A stretch of 64,000 nucleotides of DNA. Origin: Epithemia pelagica. Taxonomy: Eukaryota > Bacillariophyta > Bacillariophyceae > Surirellales > Surirellaceae. Of the stretch, positions 31,415-41,026 are shown piece by piece. Where the stretch lies: positions 1,922,001 through 1,986,000 of the forward strand of contig OX337240.1 in assembly GCA_946965045.2 (NCBI GenBank), in the 5' to 3' direction. The position numbers and the translations under genes were made by a program. How positions within the stretch are numbered: the stretch's first letter is position 1; each line of letters begins with the position of its first letter. The notes under the pieces are model-generated. The model was not told the origin of the DNA. It ran no database searches and was given only the letters and a program-made list of their open reading frames with translations.

Positions 31415-32485
31415 ATGGCTTCACAAGCGGCAAAGGATGAGGAGGAGAACAAGTCGAATCCTTATCTACAGCGACGAGCCGCCAAGATTGCGGAGAATGA
31501 AAAACGCTTGCGAGAGCTTGGCTTGTTGTCCACAAGGAAAGTGACCACCACGTCATTGGCCGTCGCCTTGACCGCCCCGCTGTCCAATAGTCGCACCCGA
31601 GCCTTGGATAATCCATCCCCGGCGCCGATTCGGCGGTCCAAACGTTTGCGACACAATAACCCTGTGTCCCTCCCAGACGACGCGAAGGACACTGTTCAGA
31701 AGAATCATCCGCCTCGCAAAAGACAGCCTGTTCCCAATACGGCACAATCTGCGCCAAAGATATCTCGACCGACAACCTCAGTGCCTGTGCCAGCTAATTC
31801 CGCGAGGGCAATTGATATCGATGTTCATCGCCTTTTGTTTGGAACTAGTGGCGATAAAGGAGAGCCAAATGATACTGGATTGCTGGGCAAGCAACTTGCA
31901 AACATTGGCAAGGCCTTTGTCATGCAAGAATCAGTACGATTGGCAGGTGTTGGGAAAGAATGGGAAGAAAAGGATGCTTCTCCTAACATGATTTCGTTCA
32001 ACAAATATTCGGGTGTGCAGGAATGGCGCAACAATGTTTTGTTTCTTTGGGTCAATCTCAATGCACCCCAGTGCGAAGTAAACAACGAATTTCCCGAGAA
32101 TGGAACGCAGATCACTTGGTACGGTGGTAGTCGCATGCATGACGAGAGTCCTGTTATTCAAAAGCTTATTGAAGTGGCAAAACAACAACAAACTCAACAC
32201 TCGAGTGGTGAACAAGGGAACTCCCAAGGCGATCCTAATGACGCCGCGAGCACACCAAGCAGCAATTCATTGTATTCTGGTGGCATACTTTTGTGGTGCC
32301 GACGTTATGTGGCGAGTTTGAAAGGATTTACTCCCTATACTTGTCTTGGACGACTTTCCTACCAATCGCATGAACCATACTCTCGTCCATTGGCCTTTGT
32401 GTTTAATTTGGTGGATTATCCACTTCTAATGGACCATCCAGATCCCAAGGCCCAGGCCTTGTTTCAAGAAATGATTCGGTTTTGA
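31415..32485 (+). CDS. Conserved protein of unknown function with C-terminal WYGG/aromatic module
   Basis: A single-exon, 356-residue protein. The N-terminal about 120 residues are charged and disordered and contain a motif common in diatom nuclear proteins (NPYLQRRAAKIAENEKRLRE) plus basic RRSKRLR, suggesting nuclear localisation. Residues about 200-356 form a folded domain: EWRNNVLFLWVNL, then TQITWYGGSRMHDESPVI, then ILLWCRRY and a final FVFNLVDYPLL. I recall similar F-x-W-V-N/W-Y-G/D-Y-x-L modules in plant and algal proteins of unknown function with an EVE/ASCH-like shape, but cannot name the family with confidence. The start ATG at 31415 is the first in frame. It is transcribed away from OSCA copy C. 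Confidence 0.7.
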   Translation: MASQAAKDEEENKSNPYLQRRAAKIAENEKRLRELGLLSTRKVTTTSLAVALTAPLSNSRTRALDNPSPAPIRRSKRLRHNNPVSLPDDAKDTVQKNHPPRKRQPVPNTAQSAPKISRPTTSVPVPANSARAIDIDVHRLLFGTSGDKGEPNDTGLLGKQLANIGKAFVMQESVRLAGVGKEWEEKDASPNMISFNKYSGVQEWRNNVLFLWVNLNAPQCEVNNEFPENGTQITWYGGSRMHDESPVIQKLIEVAKQQQTQHSSGEQGNSQGDPNDAASTPSSNSLYSGGILLWCRRYVASLKGFTPYTCLGRLSYQSHEPYSRPLAFVFNLVDYPLLMDHPDPKAQALFQEMIRF

Positions 32486-32584
32486 GCACTAGCAGAGGTG
32501 CAGGGGCCAGTCTCGAGAACCCGGAGTTCGAATTCCTGTTTCCCCAAAGTTTCAAATTTAGTTTAGAAATTGTCTACGGGCTGA

Positions 32585-33711
32585 TCAAAAGGCCTTTGTG
32601 GATCCCAGAGGTTGGTTCGTTTCACCTCTAGTGGCATGAGGATTGTTGGTGGGATTACTCCTGTCGCCATCCAGGTCACCAATTCTAAGTTGCTTTTGAA
32701 TCTTCCAGCGGAAGATTGGGTTTGTTCTTGTAGCCTTTAGCATTTGATTAAACTCATCTGACTGCAATCCGTGTTTCTTAACAATCGCTTCTGCCTGCAG
32801 TGGAAAGGCTTCTACCACAGCCCGAACGCGGGGCGCCAAGAACGGCAGCAAGGCTCGATCGCTAATATTGACATTTTCAGGGAAACGGTCCACTTGAAGG
32901 GACTTTTTCAAGCGTTCCACCTGGCCAGCGCGTAGCTTTTCAATCTCATTCATGGACTCACAAAACATTCGAACTTTGTCCCGACGAAACGTCGCCAGCA
33001 AATCGTTGGGACTACGCAGAGCATCGGCCTCTTCGTCGTAATCGATAAAATGTGATCGATCCATGTTGATTGTTGCTGCCATTCGATACAAATAAGCTTG
33101 TTCCATTACCTGTTTGTAGACGTTCGAAGTAGCGTCGCAACAACTATTGTGGGTTCATGTATGCAGATTTCTTTGGTCGAAGAAGAAATGCGGGTCTGAC
33201 GTACCTTCCCCTTTAGTTTTGAATCCTGAGCAATCTCACCTCCCAGTTCGTTGAATTGCTTGACAGACATCCCCATTGCTCGCAACACCCTTCCCGAGTT
33301 TTTGATGTACGCTTGCGCGATTTTCCGTCGATTCTTGGCCTGTTGGGCGATGAAATCATCCAATGTGGAAGTGGATTCGTCGTCCCCTTGTGATTTCTGA
33401 AGCTCTTCGGCCAGATCTCGATCGCGTATACGACGCAGTCCTTCAGTAGCCGCGAGACACGCAGCATAACGATCAAAGATTTCTTCTTCACTGCTGAACA
33501 AACTTGGCATTTCATCCAGAGGCATGTTATCGCCTATTACTCGCCGCATTTTGGGTGACGAAATTACTCTGGATGACTGAGCCCTCGTGTTGTGATACGC
33601 TGGTGCTGCAACTGCCGAAGCATCGGCATGAACAAGAGCTAGGAGAAAAATCACAAGCAGCGTTGTCCACATAGTTGGTCGACTCGGCATCTTCTTCTTC
33701 GTCTTCGCCAT
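32585..33711 (-). CDS. Secreted two-exon protein with DUF4168-like repeats
   Basis: Two exons, 33711-33205 and 33109-32585 (1,032 nt, 343 aa), joined in phase 0 across a 95-nt intron with GTACGT donor. From the ATG at 33711 the N-terminus is a signal peptide (basic MAKTKKK, then WTTLLVIFLLALVHADASA). The rest is helical. The segment EEIFDRYAACLAATEGLRR and the later AQAYIKNSGRVLRAMGMSVKQFNEL resemble the two halves of DUF4168, a periplasmic or lumenal domain of cyanobacteria and plastid-bearing organisms. Exon 2 repeats the second half (VVEAFPLQAEAIVKKHGLQS). It is therefore probably a secreted or plastid-lumen helical protein of unknown function with an internal duplication. Confidence 0.65.
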
Positions 33712-34253
33712 CTTCAAAGATGTGTATGTGTATTGGGGGCCAATCTCAAATTTTGGAATTTCGCTGTTTTTTGAGATATCTGTGGGAAGTGGGAAGAGAG
33801 TTGTCGACATGCAGTTCCCGTATTGTACACTACTATAAAAAGTCATCGTATGAATCGCTTTTTTCCTCGATTACAAGCGACCATCGAGCGTTAAAAACGT
33901 CAGAAGTGCGTTGGATTTAACGCTCGTTGAACAATACCTAGCGTCAAATAATTAACCGGTGGTTGATGAATATGATAACTTCATATCCTTTCACTATAGG
34001 TTGTACATGGCGCACGACTCCGTACTTGTGGTAGTAAGCATACAACCGGGCGTTATTTCAACGTCATTCACGCTGAGGTGGGGATGAATCCACTCGGGAA
34101 AAGTCGTCGGTTAACGCGACAACGCAACAGCGACAGCGACACCCTCTGTCCCGTACCATCAACAGCAACAACAGCGGTGGCCCTTTCACCACTTGTGGAG
34201 TGGAGTAGCGTAGTGTAATTTGCTTCGAAGCAAGGTGACACCACTTTTCCATC
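33712..34253. other. Intergenic region with a hairpin
   Basis: The 542 bp between two divergent genes hold an 11-bp perfect inverted repeat: CGAGCGTTAAA at 33885-33895 and TTTAACGCTCG at 33916-33926, with a 20-nt loop. It sits about 175 bp upstream of the DUF4168-like gene. The rest shows no gene. Confidence 0.55.
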
Positions 34254-34906
34254 ATGCTTCTGGAAACGATAATGAAGCGAGCGTTTCAAACGCAAGTGCA
34301 GTATTTTCGACGCACGGCATCGGAGGGCATTTACTGGGCCTTGCCTCTTGCGGCTGGAGGGCTTTGGTTTGTGTGGCCTCTGTTCGACGATGACGATATG
34401 CTTGCGCTTGGTTTAATGAAAGACCCAGATACGGATGTCAACATGGTTCACGATGCCAAAATGAAGAGATTGGAAGCCTACAATGCTGCCAAGGGCATTA
34501 AGTTGAGTGCGAAGACGTCCAAGGCAGCAGCGGAGGAAGAAGAAGAGGAGGAAGAAGAAACCGAAGAATCAGGATCAGAAGGCGAGGAGGAAGAAGCTGG
34601 CGAAGAAGAAGGTGAATCAGGTGAAGAAGGAGAAGGTGGTGATGAAGAGGAAGAAGAGGAGGAAGAAGAAGAAGAAGAGGAGGCCAAGCCAGAAAAATTC
34701 GGTGTGTTCCTCCCATCTAAAGGTGACAAGTTAACTCTTCAAGAACAATGGGATAATTTCACGCTCAAAGCCGTGAGCTATGGTGAAGATGACGACGACG
34801 ATGATGATGATGACGATGGTACGTAAATTACTACCTGTCACTGATGAGCCAAACACTTTCTTTTTCTCATAATTCTTTTTTATTTTATGTTATAGACGAC
34901 GAGTAA
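34254..34906 (+). CDS. Small acidic single-TM protein with a terminal intron
   Basis: Two exons, 34254-34818 and 34896-34906 (576 nt, 191 aa), separated by a 77-nt GT-AG intron. The second exon contributes only part of one codon plus Asp, Glu and the stop. The N-terminal 60 residues carry a basic start (MKRAFQTQVQYFRR) and one short hydrophobic helix (LPLAAGGLWFVWPLF), then a predicted helix with DPDTDVNMVHDAKMKR. The remainder is dominated by a polyGlu tract (about residues 92-143) and ends in a polyAsp run. The N-terminus could be a mitochondrial or ER anchor. I do not recognise the family; the acidic tail suggests binding of basic partners or cations. Confidence 0.7.
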
Positions 34907-35744
34907 GCAATGAATGATGGCGCATCTTGTCTCATCAGACAGTTGATTGATTGCAGCATATTAGTACAAAAGCAAATAGCTTTTTCCGGTAATCGCATTA
35001 CTCTTACCATAAGGCTGATGCAGTGTCTCAATTCAAACTCTTTGTCCTCATTGACCTCGTCGAGGTCGCAGTTCATGCAATCATCCATTTTGTGATGGAA
35101 GCGCAGACCACGTGCTTATTAAGTGGCGAGTGCTCCATGAGTGTTGTCGGTGTATTGACATCATTTGTCCCGACACTCTAGGTACGAATTTTAGGATCCT
35201 CCATCACGGATACCGTGCTCATGGAACAGGAGATCCTGCGTTTAAAGCGACATAAGCTTCGATTGGCTTCAGCTTAGCACAGGATTCTCGCGGAATGCGC
35301 GTTCTTGATATTCTACTCCTAGTAAAATGCCTCGTGCGCATTTCTTCTTTTGATAAGTCACAGTGGGAAATGGTTTTGTCAAATGTTACAGATCATATTC
35401 TTCCCGGCGATCGATCGATCATCAGAGGGAAATGCGAACAAACCACCATGTCCTTGACTTTTGCGGATTACGACGCCAACATTCCCGAAGAAGCAAAGTA
35501 ATTTCTGGGGTTTGTCAAATAGAGGAGTAAAATACGCGCATAGTTACGGGTTGCGGGGCTATGTGTGGTTTGCTAACTGGGGGCCAGCTCGGGGTCGCCG
35601 TTGATGCGTCATTGTTGAACTTCGATGTATCCAAAAAAGGCGGACTGTCCATTTTCCCAAGAAAATCAATAAGAAGCAAGGAACGAGAGAGGCATCGTAT
35701 CTCTCCAATCTCGTTTCTACGCGAAGAGCCAATAATCTGACAAC
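34907..35744. other. Intergenic, one short frame
   Basis: About 840 bp between two plus-strand genes. An ATG frame at 35295-35501 (68 codons) has no recognisable features and is probably chance. Short near-palindromic segments with GGATCCTCC and GGAGATCC occur at about 35194-35235. No gene is supported. Confidence 0.5.
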
Positions 35745-36425
35745 ATGATGCGCAGCCTTCAATTTGCGACGACGCTCCTTTTCGTCTTTCACCTACTCAT
35801 CCCCTCGGCAGTTTTGAGCCTCCATGTTCCAATTCAAACCTCCAATTCCGATACGCCAATGCTGGTCGTCAACAGAAGAGAAGGACTGTTGAAAGCTGGC
35901 CAGATGATGGCTGCCATGATAGGAGGGAGTTCAATGGGTACCTTGGTGCAACCGGCCTTTGCGTCACAAGGAGCAGAAGCCAAGATCGAAATGCCCAATG
36001 TGCTTCAAGGTTTTCAAGATCGTGCCACAAAGCAGTGTTTGGTCGAATCGTTGGGAAACAGAGAATGTCTAGTTTATGCAGGGGACGATCAAAGCCGTTT
36101 GTACCAGGGTCTTAACAATCAAGTATTGCTGGATCGTATCGAAAGTGCGTCGCGCGCTTTGGCCAACGTGCCACCCCTCATTGAAGGCAAGAAATGGAGC
36201 CAAGCCACGGGAATCTTGACGGGTCCCATGGGAGAACTGCTTCGGACCATGATACAATTGGTGGAGATATCGGAAAATAAGGCGACCGCCAAAGCGCAAG
36301 TCCAAAAATTCAAAACCGACTTATATGCCCTCTCGGCTGCCATTGACCGTCGTCAAGGGTCTGTGGCGTTGCAATACCATCAAGCTGCGACGGACGATCT
36401 TGTCGCTTTTGTCAAGGCTTTATAG
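35745..36425 (+). CDS. Thylakoid-lumen PsbQ/Psb31-like photosystem-II extrinsic protein
   Basis: A single-exon, 226-residue plastid protein. The N-terminus has a secretory signal peptide (LQFATTLLFVFHLLIPSAVLS). This is followed by a plastid transit region and a second, Tat-type lumen signal with twin arginine and hydrophobic core (NRREGLLKAGQMMAAMIGGS) ending at PAFA before SQGAEA. That triple layout is what a lumen protein needs in a secondary plastid. The mature part (about 150 residues) is four-helix: CLVESLGNRECLVYAGD, then SRLYQGLNNQVLLDRIESA, KKWSQATGILTGPMGELL and a Lys/Ala-rich final helix. This pattern resembles extrinsic PSII proteins of the PsbQ'/Psb31 group, which help stabilise the oxygen-evolving complex. 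PsbQ-like versus Psb31 assignment is not settled here. Confidence 0.72.
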   Translation: MMRSLQFATTLLFVFHLLIPSAVLSLHVPIQTSNSDTPMLVVNRREGLLKAGQMMAAMIGGSSMGTLVQPAFASQGAEAKIEMPNVLQGFQDRATKQCLVESLGNRECLVYAGDDQSRLYQGLNNQVLLDRIESASRALANVPPLIEGKKWSQATGILTGPMGELLRTMIQLVEISENKATAKAQVQKFKTDLYALSAAIDRRQGSVALQYHQAATDDLVAFVKAL

Positions 36426-37403
36426 AGCAGTTCTGATCAACAGTTTTGGTTCACAGATACGCTGGCGTCGTCATTGTGCTGCATCCTTGAATGTCAAGAC
36501 AGAAGCATAAAGTTGGTAAAGAGCTGCCCTAAAAGCAAACAACGAGGTTTACCGTTGTCCGTGCTCTTGAAGTTTCCAGTCTTGCATGATTATCTGAAAT
36601 GTAGGTCATTCGCCTTCCTTCCATTACTAGCGATCCTTGACTAGGCGAGCATTAACGCGAAAGAAAGTTTGACGCCAGCCTTTGGAAGCAATTTACTCTA
36701 CCTTGCATTGTGTCATCAGCTGCTAGACTCCAGATGAATGTTTGTTCACTGTAGTACGATGGCATTGATTTTTTCAAAGGCTGAAAGAGAACAGTAGCTA
36801 TGGTCTCTCTATATCATCCTGACCGAGGGAAGGTACTGGAACGATCATTGTTGAAGCTACTTTGTCGAGTCATGTATTTCCATTATTAAAGTCCGCGACA
36901 GTCTCATCCATCAGTCCAAGGCTTCCAAAGCAGATCCTTGTTGGGTTTGAGTTCGTCTCCGTGATGATACACATTCATGTAGCGAGGTGGATGATGAGGC
37001 ACAGGGAGCGTCGGTTCCCACCAGAAGAAGAGAGATGAGTTTGTCGGGATCCCGGCATGGCACTTCTCAGTCTGGGTCATTGTCCACTCGAAGGAAACGC
37101 TCATGATTCTCAAGATTCCTAGCGCCATGGAGCACAAGAGTTCTTTGAGATGGTGGATTATGTGGCCAGGACCAAAATTTGTGGACGTCGCTTGGCGTGA
37201 GAGATGCCTTCCATTCTCGACATACATCCAGACGATTTCCTAAGTAGACTTAAGATACACGTGCTCTCCTTGGGATGGCTTGCTCTCATTTAAAGTCGAG
37301 ATCGTCGTGTCCGTTGAATCGTTTGTAGGGCGTGGTTTCTCCTTAGGGTTCGGGTTTCAAAGCGGTCTTTGCTTTTCGTTTTTCAGTGAGACTGGAAAAA
37401 AGA
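36426..37403. other. Intergenic, weak minus-strand frame only
   Basis: About 980 bp between two plus-strand genes. A 107-codon ATG frame on the minus strand (37227 to 36904) is unrecognised and could be a gene fragment or chance. A TTTTTCAG|TGAG sequence just before the glycosyltransferase start could be a 3' splice site of a 5'UTR intron. Confidence 0.45.
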
Positions 37404-38930
37404 ATGGCCATGATGAGGATGATGGTGTCGCTCCGTTCCGCATGGCAATTCTTCCACCGTCAACGTCGGGCCTTTGTTCTTGTTGTGGTGGGCCTTTTCT
37501 GCTTGCTCCTGGATCTTTCGTCCCTATACAAAGCCTCGACTGAGGTTGCCTCTTCGTTCCATGACGAATTGTCCTTTGAACAAATGTTCTTGTCCTTGGA
37601 TGATTCGGCATTCTTGCCCCTGGATGATTCGGCACTGCAATCCTCCAGAACTACGAGAAAAGATAATGTGGAGAAGGCCCCAAAGGTGGACGAGAAGACG
37701 GATCCAATCGTATCCCCCAATGACGAGGCAAACGATCGAAACCGTATGCTTCTTGGTCCAAGTGATACAATCGTGCCAACCACCATTCGCAGAACCCACC
37801 AACTTTTGGAAGACTACCGTCGAGCTCAGGCGTTGAATGCGACCACCAAAAATTCCACCACCATCATACCGCTTCCTCTTGTTCCTCGGTTTCCGAACAA
37901 TCGGCTGGTGGTGATTGTGCTTTCCCAACGGTCGCATCACGAGTTTCGAAGGGTCCTGCGAGAGACGTGGGCCCACAATCAGTCCGTGTATTTTGTCGTG
38001 GGAGGTACAACACCTCACGAACCTGCAGCCGTGCAAGCGCAACTGGAACAAGAATCTGTACAATACGGAGATATTTTGGATTCCATTCTTCCGGAATCCA
38101 ACAAGCGTCATCCCTATATGCTTCACTTTGCCTATCAATGGGTCGTGGCAAACCTACCCAAGGTGCAATGGATTCTCCAGGCCAATGACCATACCGTGGT
38201 TCGTATGGAGTCGTTGCAACGGTCGTTGTTGAATTTGTACAATCCCAACCAGCACATTGTCATTGGAAACGTGCGGGAAGCATGGCCCAATAAAACCAGC
38301 AGCCCCCAAGCAAATGCCTCCCAATACAACGTTCCGAGTTGGACCTTGGCGGGTACGTGTGGTCCACTCGTGTCTCGTCCTGTCGCCACCTACATTGCCA
38401 TTCAACAAAATTGGACCTACGACAGTACCCATGACACGTCTGTCCTACCAACTTGGTTGGACCAATATCCCTTGCCAGTGTGGTGGATTGACAGTCCCTT
38501 TTTGGTTCCGACTGGAAGGTGTCGGGTAGACGACTTTTTGGTCCTGGGACACCAAGACGATCCGCACGAAATTCGCCAGTGTTATCAACAACGACAAGAA
38601 ATGGACAATTGGGATGAATGGCATGTCAAGGCCAAACGGACGCAATACTTGTTCTTTCAATCCTTTAAACATCGTCGGGACGAAGCCTTGGAAGCCGCTC
38701 AGGCCAAGCGACGGGAAGAAGCCAAAAAGAAGAAAGAGGTCGCCGCGAGACAAGGGCAGAATGAAAAGTTGGTGCTCCAAGAAAGGATTGCCAGATCCAG
38801 GCAATGGTTGGAACAGAGAAACCAATACTTGCAAAACATGGAGCCGCCACCCCTATCCCCACTGCAATCCTACCGGATACAGAAAAGACGAGAGTATAAA
38901 TTTAGACGGGCTCGAAAAGTGGGTGCGTAG
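37404..38930 (+). CDS. Type II membrane glycosyltransferase, GT31-like
   Basis: From the ATG at 37404 the protein is 508 residues. It has a short cytosolic N-terminus, a signal anchor (FVLVVVGLFCLLLDL) and a lumenal catalytic-like domain. The blocks FRRVLRETWAHNQSVYFVVGG, SVQYGDILDSILPES, HPYMLHFAYQWVVANLPKVQ and the late GHQDDPHEIRQC follow the order of GT31 beta-1,3-galactosyltransferases (RxTW, then f.lG, then E..YGDIL.....D.Y, then K...W). The position of the family's DDD metal motif reads QANDHTVV, so only a degenerate Asp remains. Activity is therefore doubtful, or it uses an altered metal site. Predicted location is the Golgi, acting on glycans. It is convergent with the GT61-like gene. 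C-terminal about 80 residues are a charged coiled-coil-like helix. Confidence 0.68.
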   Translation: MAMMRMMVSLRSAWQFFHRQRRAFVLVVVGLFCLLLDLSSLYKASTEVASSFHDELSFEQMFLSLDDSAFLPLDDSALQSSRTTRKDNVEKAPKVDEKTDPIVSPNDEANDRNRMLLGPSDTIVPTTIRRTHQLLEDYRRAQALNATTKNSTTIIPLPLVPRFPNNRLVVIVLSQRSHHEFRRVLRETWAHNQSVYFVVGGTTPHEPAAVQAQLEQESVQYGDILDSILPESNKRHPYMLHFAYQWVVANLPKVQWILQANDHTVVRMESLQRSLLNLYNPNQHIVIGNVREAWPNKTSSPQANASQYNVPSWTLAGTCGPLVSRPVATYIAIQQNWTYDSTHDTSVLPTWLDQYPLPVWWIDSPFLVPTGRCRVDDFLVLGHQDDPHEIRQCYQQRQEMDNWDEWHVKAKRTQYLFFQSFKHRRDEALEAAQAKRREEAKKKKEVAARQGQNEKLVLQERIARSRQWLEQRNQYLQNMEPPPLSPLQSYRIQKRREYKFRRARKVGA

Positions 38931-39280
38931 ACAATTTTCGATAGAGATGAATCATGAATCTTCTTGGTTCGACGATTGTTACAGTCTTTTAGTATAGAGA
39001 CAAGAAATATTCTATTTTTCGGACAAGGACCTCCAGGCGTTCAGGGACGGAGCCGTGACTGCAAACTGTAGCAGCGGGAGCGAAACCAAGCTCGCCACGA
39101 GTTTTCCTTGGGCCTTGTCTAGTAACTCGCTATCCGTAGGTAGACGATGGAACAAACGTGTCATGGGCTCCCACAGTTTCACGTACGCTGCCGCTATACT
39201 TCTATGCGACGACGAGCAACAGAAGAGAAGATTCGTTGACGGTCATATGATGATTCGTCCGGGAAAACTTTTATTTTCTC
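38931..39280. other. Short convergent intergenic region
   Basis: The 350 bp between the stops of the two convergent glycosyltransferase genes contain no supported gene. Confidence 0.6.
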
Positions 39281-41026
39281 TCAGGAACCTTCCAAATCCA
39301 GTAGTTGCAGTTCTCGACGAATCAAGGCGACAAAGGCCATTTGATCCGACAGAGAATCCATGGCCACCCGTGGCATCCAATGCACTCGTACATGAGACAT
39401 GGCGGAAAACAAGTCCCAATCCAACAAGGCAGGTGTATGGGTAAAGACATTGCCATGTTTGCCGGCCTTGACACCGCCCCGTTCGTGATAAAACAAAATG
39501 ACCGTGGCACCGGGTGTCAAAAACATGCCCGTCACGGCACCACCCCCACAAATGGTGACAAAAATGGAGGTTTGACGAGCAATATCAATTTGCTCTGGCA
39601 AGGACAAGTGTTGAAAGACATGAGCTTCCACCTTGCTTCCCGGAACATGTCGTTGGACCAAGTCGATTTGTGTCGAAAAATCCACTATTCGAGCAGGAAT
39701 ATCGGACGAATTGACGGAAAAGACAATCCGATGAGGATCGTGTGGTTGTCGATTCTTCTTCAAGGGTGGCAAGTGCAAATTTTGGACGGCAAAATTTCGA
39801 AAGGCTCGCATCAATCCACCTCGTCCATGGTTGTGGGTGAACTCATAATCTTCCATGACCCATCCATGGGCCTTGTCAAAGCCATGATCGGTCAAGGCAC
39901 CTAGACCGGCGACACCGTGCCGGGCACACACGAGATCGGATTGCTGCGGAATGGTTGGGTGGTGATGAGGATGAAAGGTAAAGTCTTGGGTCGTGGACCA
40001 ATGGTAGGGAGCATGGACACCCACCAAAAGGGGAACAAATTTTTCAATCATGCGATGACAAAGCGCCGTCCGTTCCAGAGTCCAATCGCACGAGGCCCAC
40101 AATCCACGGGGATCGTCCTGTAACACGTAGCGTAGCAACAAGAGTTGGTAATCCGTGTCGTCATGGTCCATGTGCTTGGGTACCAAATCAAAGAGGTCCA
40201 ACAAGTTGTAAATGGCCAAAAAGTCATCCCAGACCAAATGTCCTGGATTGGCACCATTGAGGGAATGAAAGGGTGTCCAAACCGTATTGGGTGGCAATTC
40301 GTAATAGGACAATTGCGCCACATTTTGTGCCACATCGGGAAACCATTTCAATCGATCCACTCCGGCTGCTCCCCATTTCAAATTAATGCCTCCAATGGCG
40401 ACATTGCGGGTGGTTGTACTCTGGAAGGGAGGGTCATTTTCACTCCTTGTCTTGTTGTTTGTTTTCTCCGGTTTCTTTTGTGCCACATGCATGGTCGTAC
40501 TAATATGCATCAATGGGGCATGAGGGCCATCCTCCAAGAAGCGTCGAAGCAATTGTTCGGCCTTGGATTGAAACATGACAAAGCGTTGATTGGTCGTATT
40601 GAAGCACAAAAAGTCAAAATGACACGATCGACCCATCCATTCATCTTCGGGGTGCAAATAGGTATCACCCACACAATGAACATGAGATTCCGGATTGGGA
40701 ACATTGGTACGAAGTGTCAGAGGAGCTCCATTGAAGGAACCATCCTCCGAGGATGGAGCAACCGAGGATTTGGGTCGTTGATTCTTGGCACCACCGCCAT
40801 GTCCGGTGGGTGTCGGGTTGGAGAATGATTGGTCACTGTGTGGAAGTGGGATCCACCATATCATGACTTGCAACAAGAAAAAGAGGGTCCCACAAAGACC
40901 CAATCCAACCAAAAGCCATTGGACACGAGCGTAGACGGTTCGGTTTGTCGCGTGACGACGGCGATGAAACGAAGAACGAGGAGCGCTCGTCCAAGAAGAA
41001 GAAGAGTGGATTCCACCACCTACCAT
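39281..41026 (-). CDS. Type II membrane glycosyltransferase, GT61-like
   Basis: Single-exon protein of 581 residues from the ATG at 41026. A cytosolic basic N-terminus (HRRRHATNR) precedes a signal anchor (WLLVGLGLCGTLFFLLQVMIWW). A lumenal domain follows with N-glycosylation sites. The C-terminal segment DIARQTSIFVTICGGGAVTG and FLTPGATVILFYHE matches the GT61 (DUF563) core, where a conserved G-GA-N/T loop lies beside a nucleotide-sugar site. Upstream, GHLVWDDFLAIYNLLDLFDL fits the first half of the same fold. GT61 enzymes transfer xylose, GlcNAc or arabinose onto glycans in the Golgi. The donor and acceptor here are unknown. The gene is convergent with the GT31-like gene, a plausible Golgi glycosylation pair, but no shared regulation is visible. 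Confidence 0.78.
   Translation of the reverse strand: MVGGGIHSSSSWTSAPRSSFHRRRHATNRTVYARVQWLLVGLGLCGTLFFLLQVMIWWIPLPHSDQSFSNPTPTGHGGGAKNQRPKSSVAPSSEDGSFNGAPLTLRTNVPNPESHVHCVGDTYLHPEDEWMGRSCHFDFLCFNTTNQRFVMFQSKAEQLLRRFLEDGPHAPLMHISTTMHVAQKKPEKTNNKTRSENDPPFQSTTTRNVAIGGINLKWGAAGVDRLKWFPDVAQNVAQLSYYELPPNTVWTPFHSLNGANPGHLVWDDFLAIYNLLDLFDLVPKHMDHDDTDYQLLLLRYVLQDDPRGLWASCDWTLERTALCHRMIEKFVPLLVGVHAPYHWSTTQDFTFHPHHHPTIPQQSDLVCARHGVAGLGALTDHGFDKAHGWVMEDYEFTHNHGRGGLMRAFRNFAVQNLHLPPLKKNRQPHDPHRIVFSVNSSDIPARIVDFSTQIDLVQRHVPGSKVEAHVFQHLSLPEQIDIARQTSIFVTICGGGAVTGMFLTPGATVILFYHERGGVKAGKHGNVFTHTPALLDWDLFSAMSHVRVHWMPRVAMDSLSDQMAFVALIRRELQLLDLEGS

Noticed and set aside
32505-32550. GGAGTTCGAATTCC as a possible tRNA T-arm
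   Set aside because: The GTTCGAATTCC core resembles a B box, but the T-stem pairs poorly and no acceptor stem, D-arm or anticodon arm could be built around it.
34478-34734. Frames of poly-Ser, poly-Leu or poly-Lys opposite the acidic tract
   Set aside because: They are shadows of the GAA/GAG repeat encoding the poly-Glu tract of the plus-strand gene.
35295-35501. A 68-codon plus-strand ATG frame
   Set aside because: No domain, and N-terminal hydrophobicity too weak for a signal peptide.
36904-37227. A 107-codon minus-strand ATG frame
   Set aside because: No recognisable motif or splice partner; kept only as a note in the intergenic entry.
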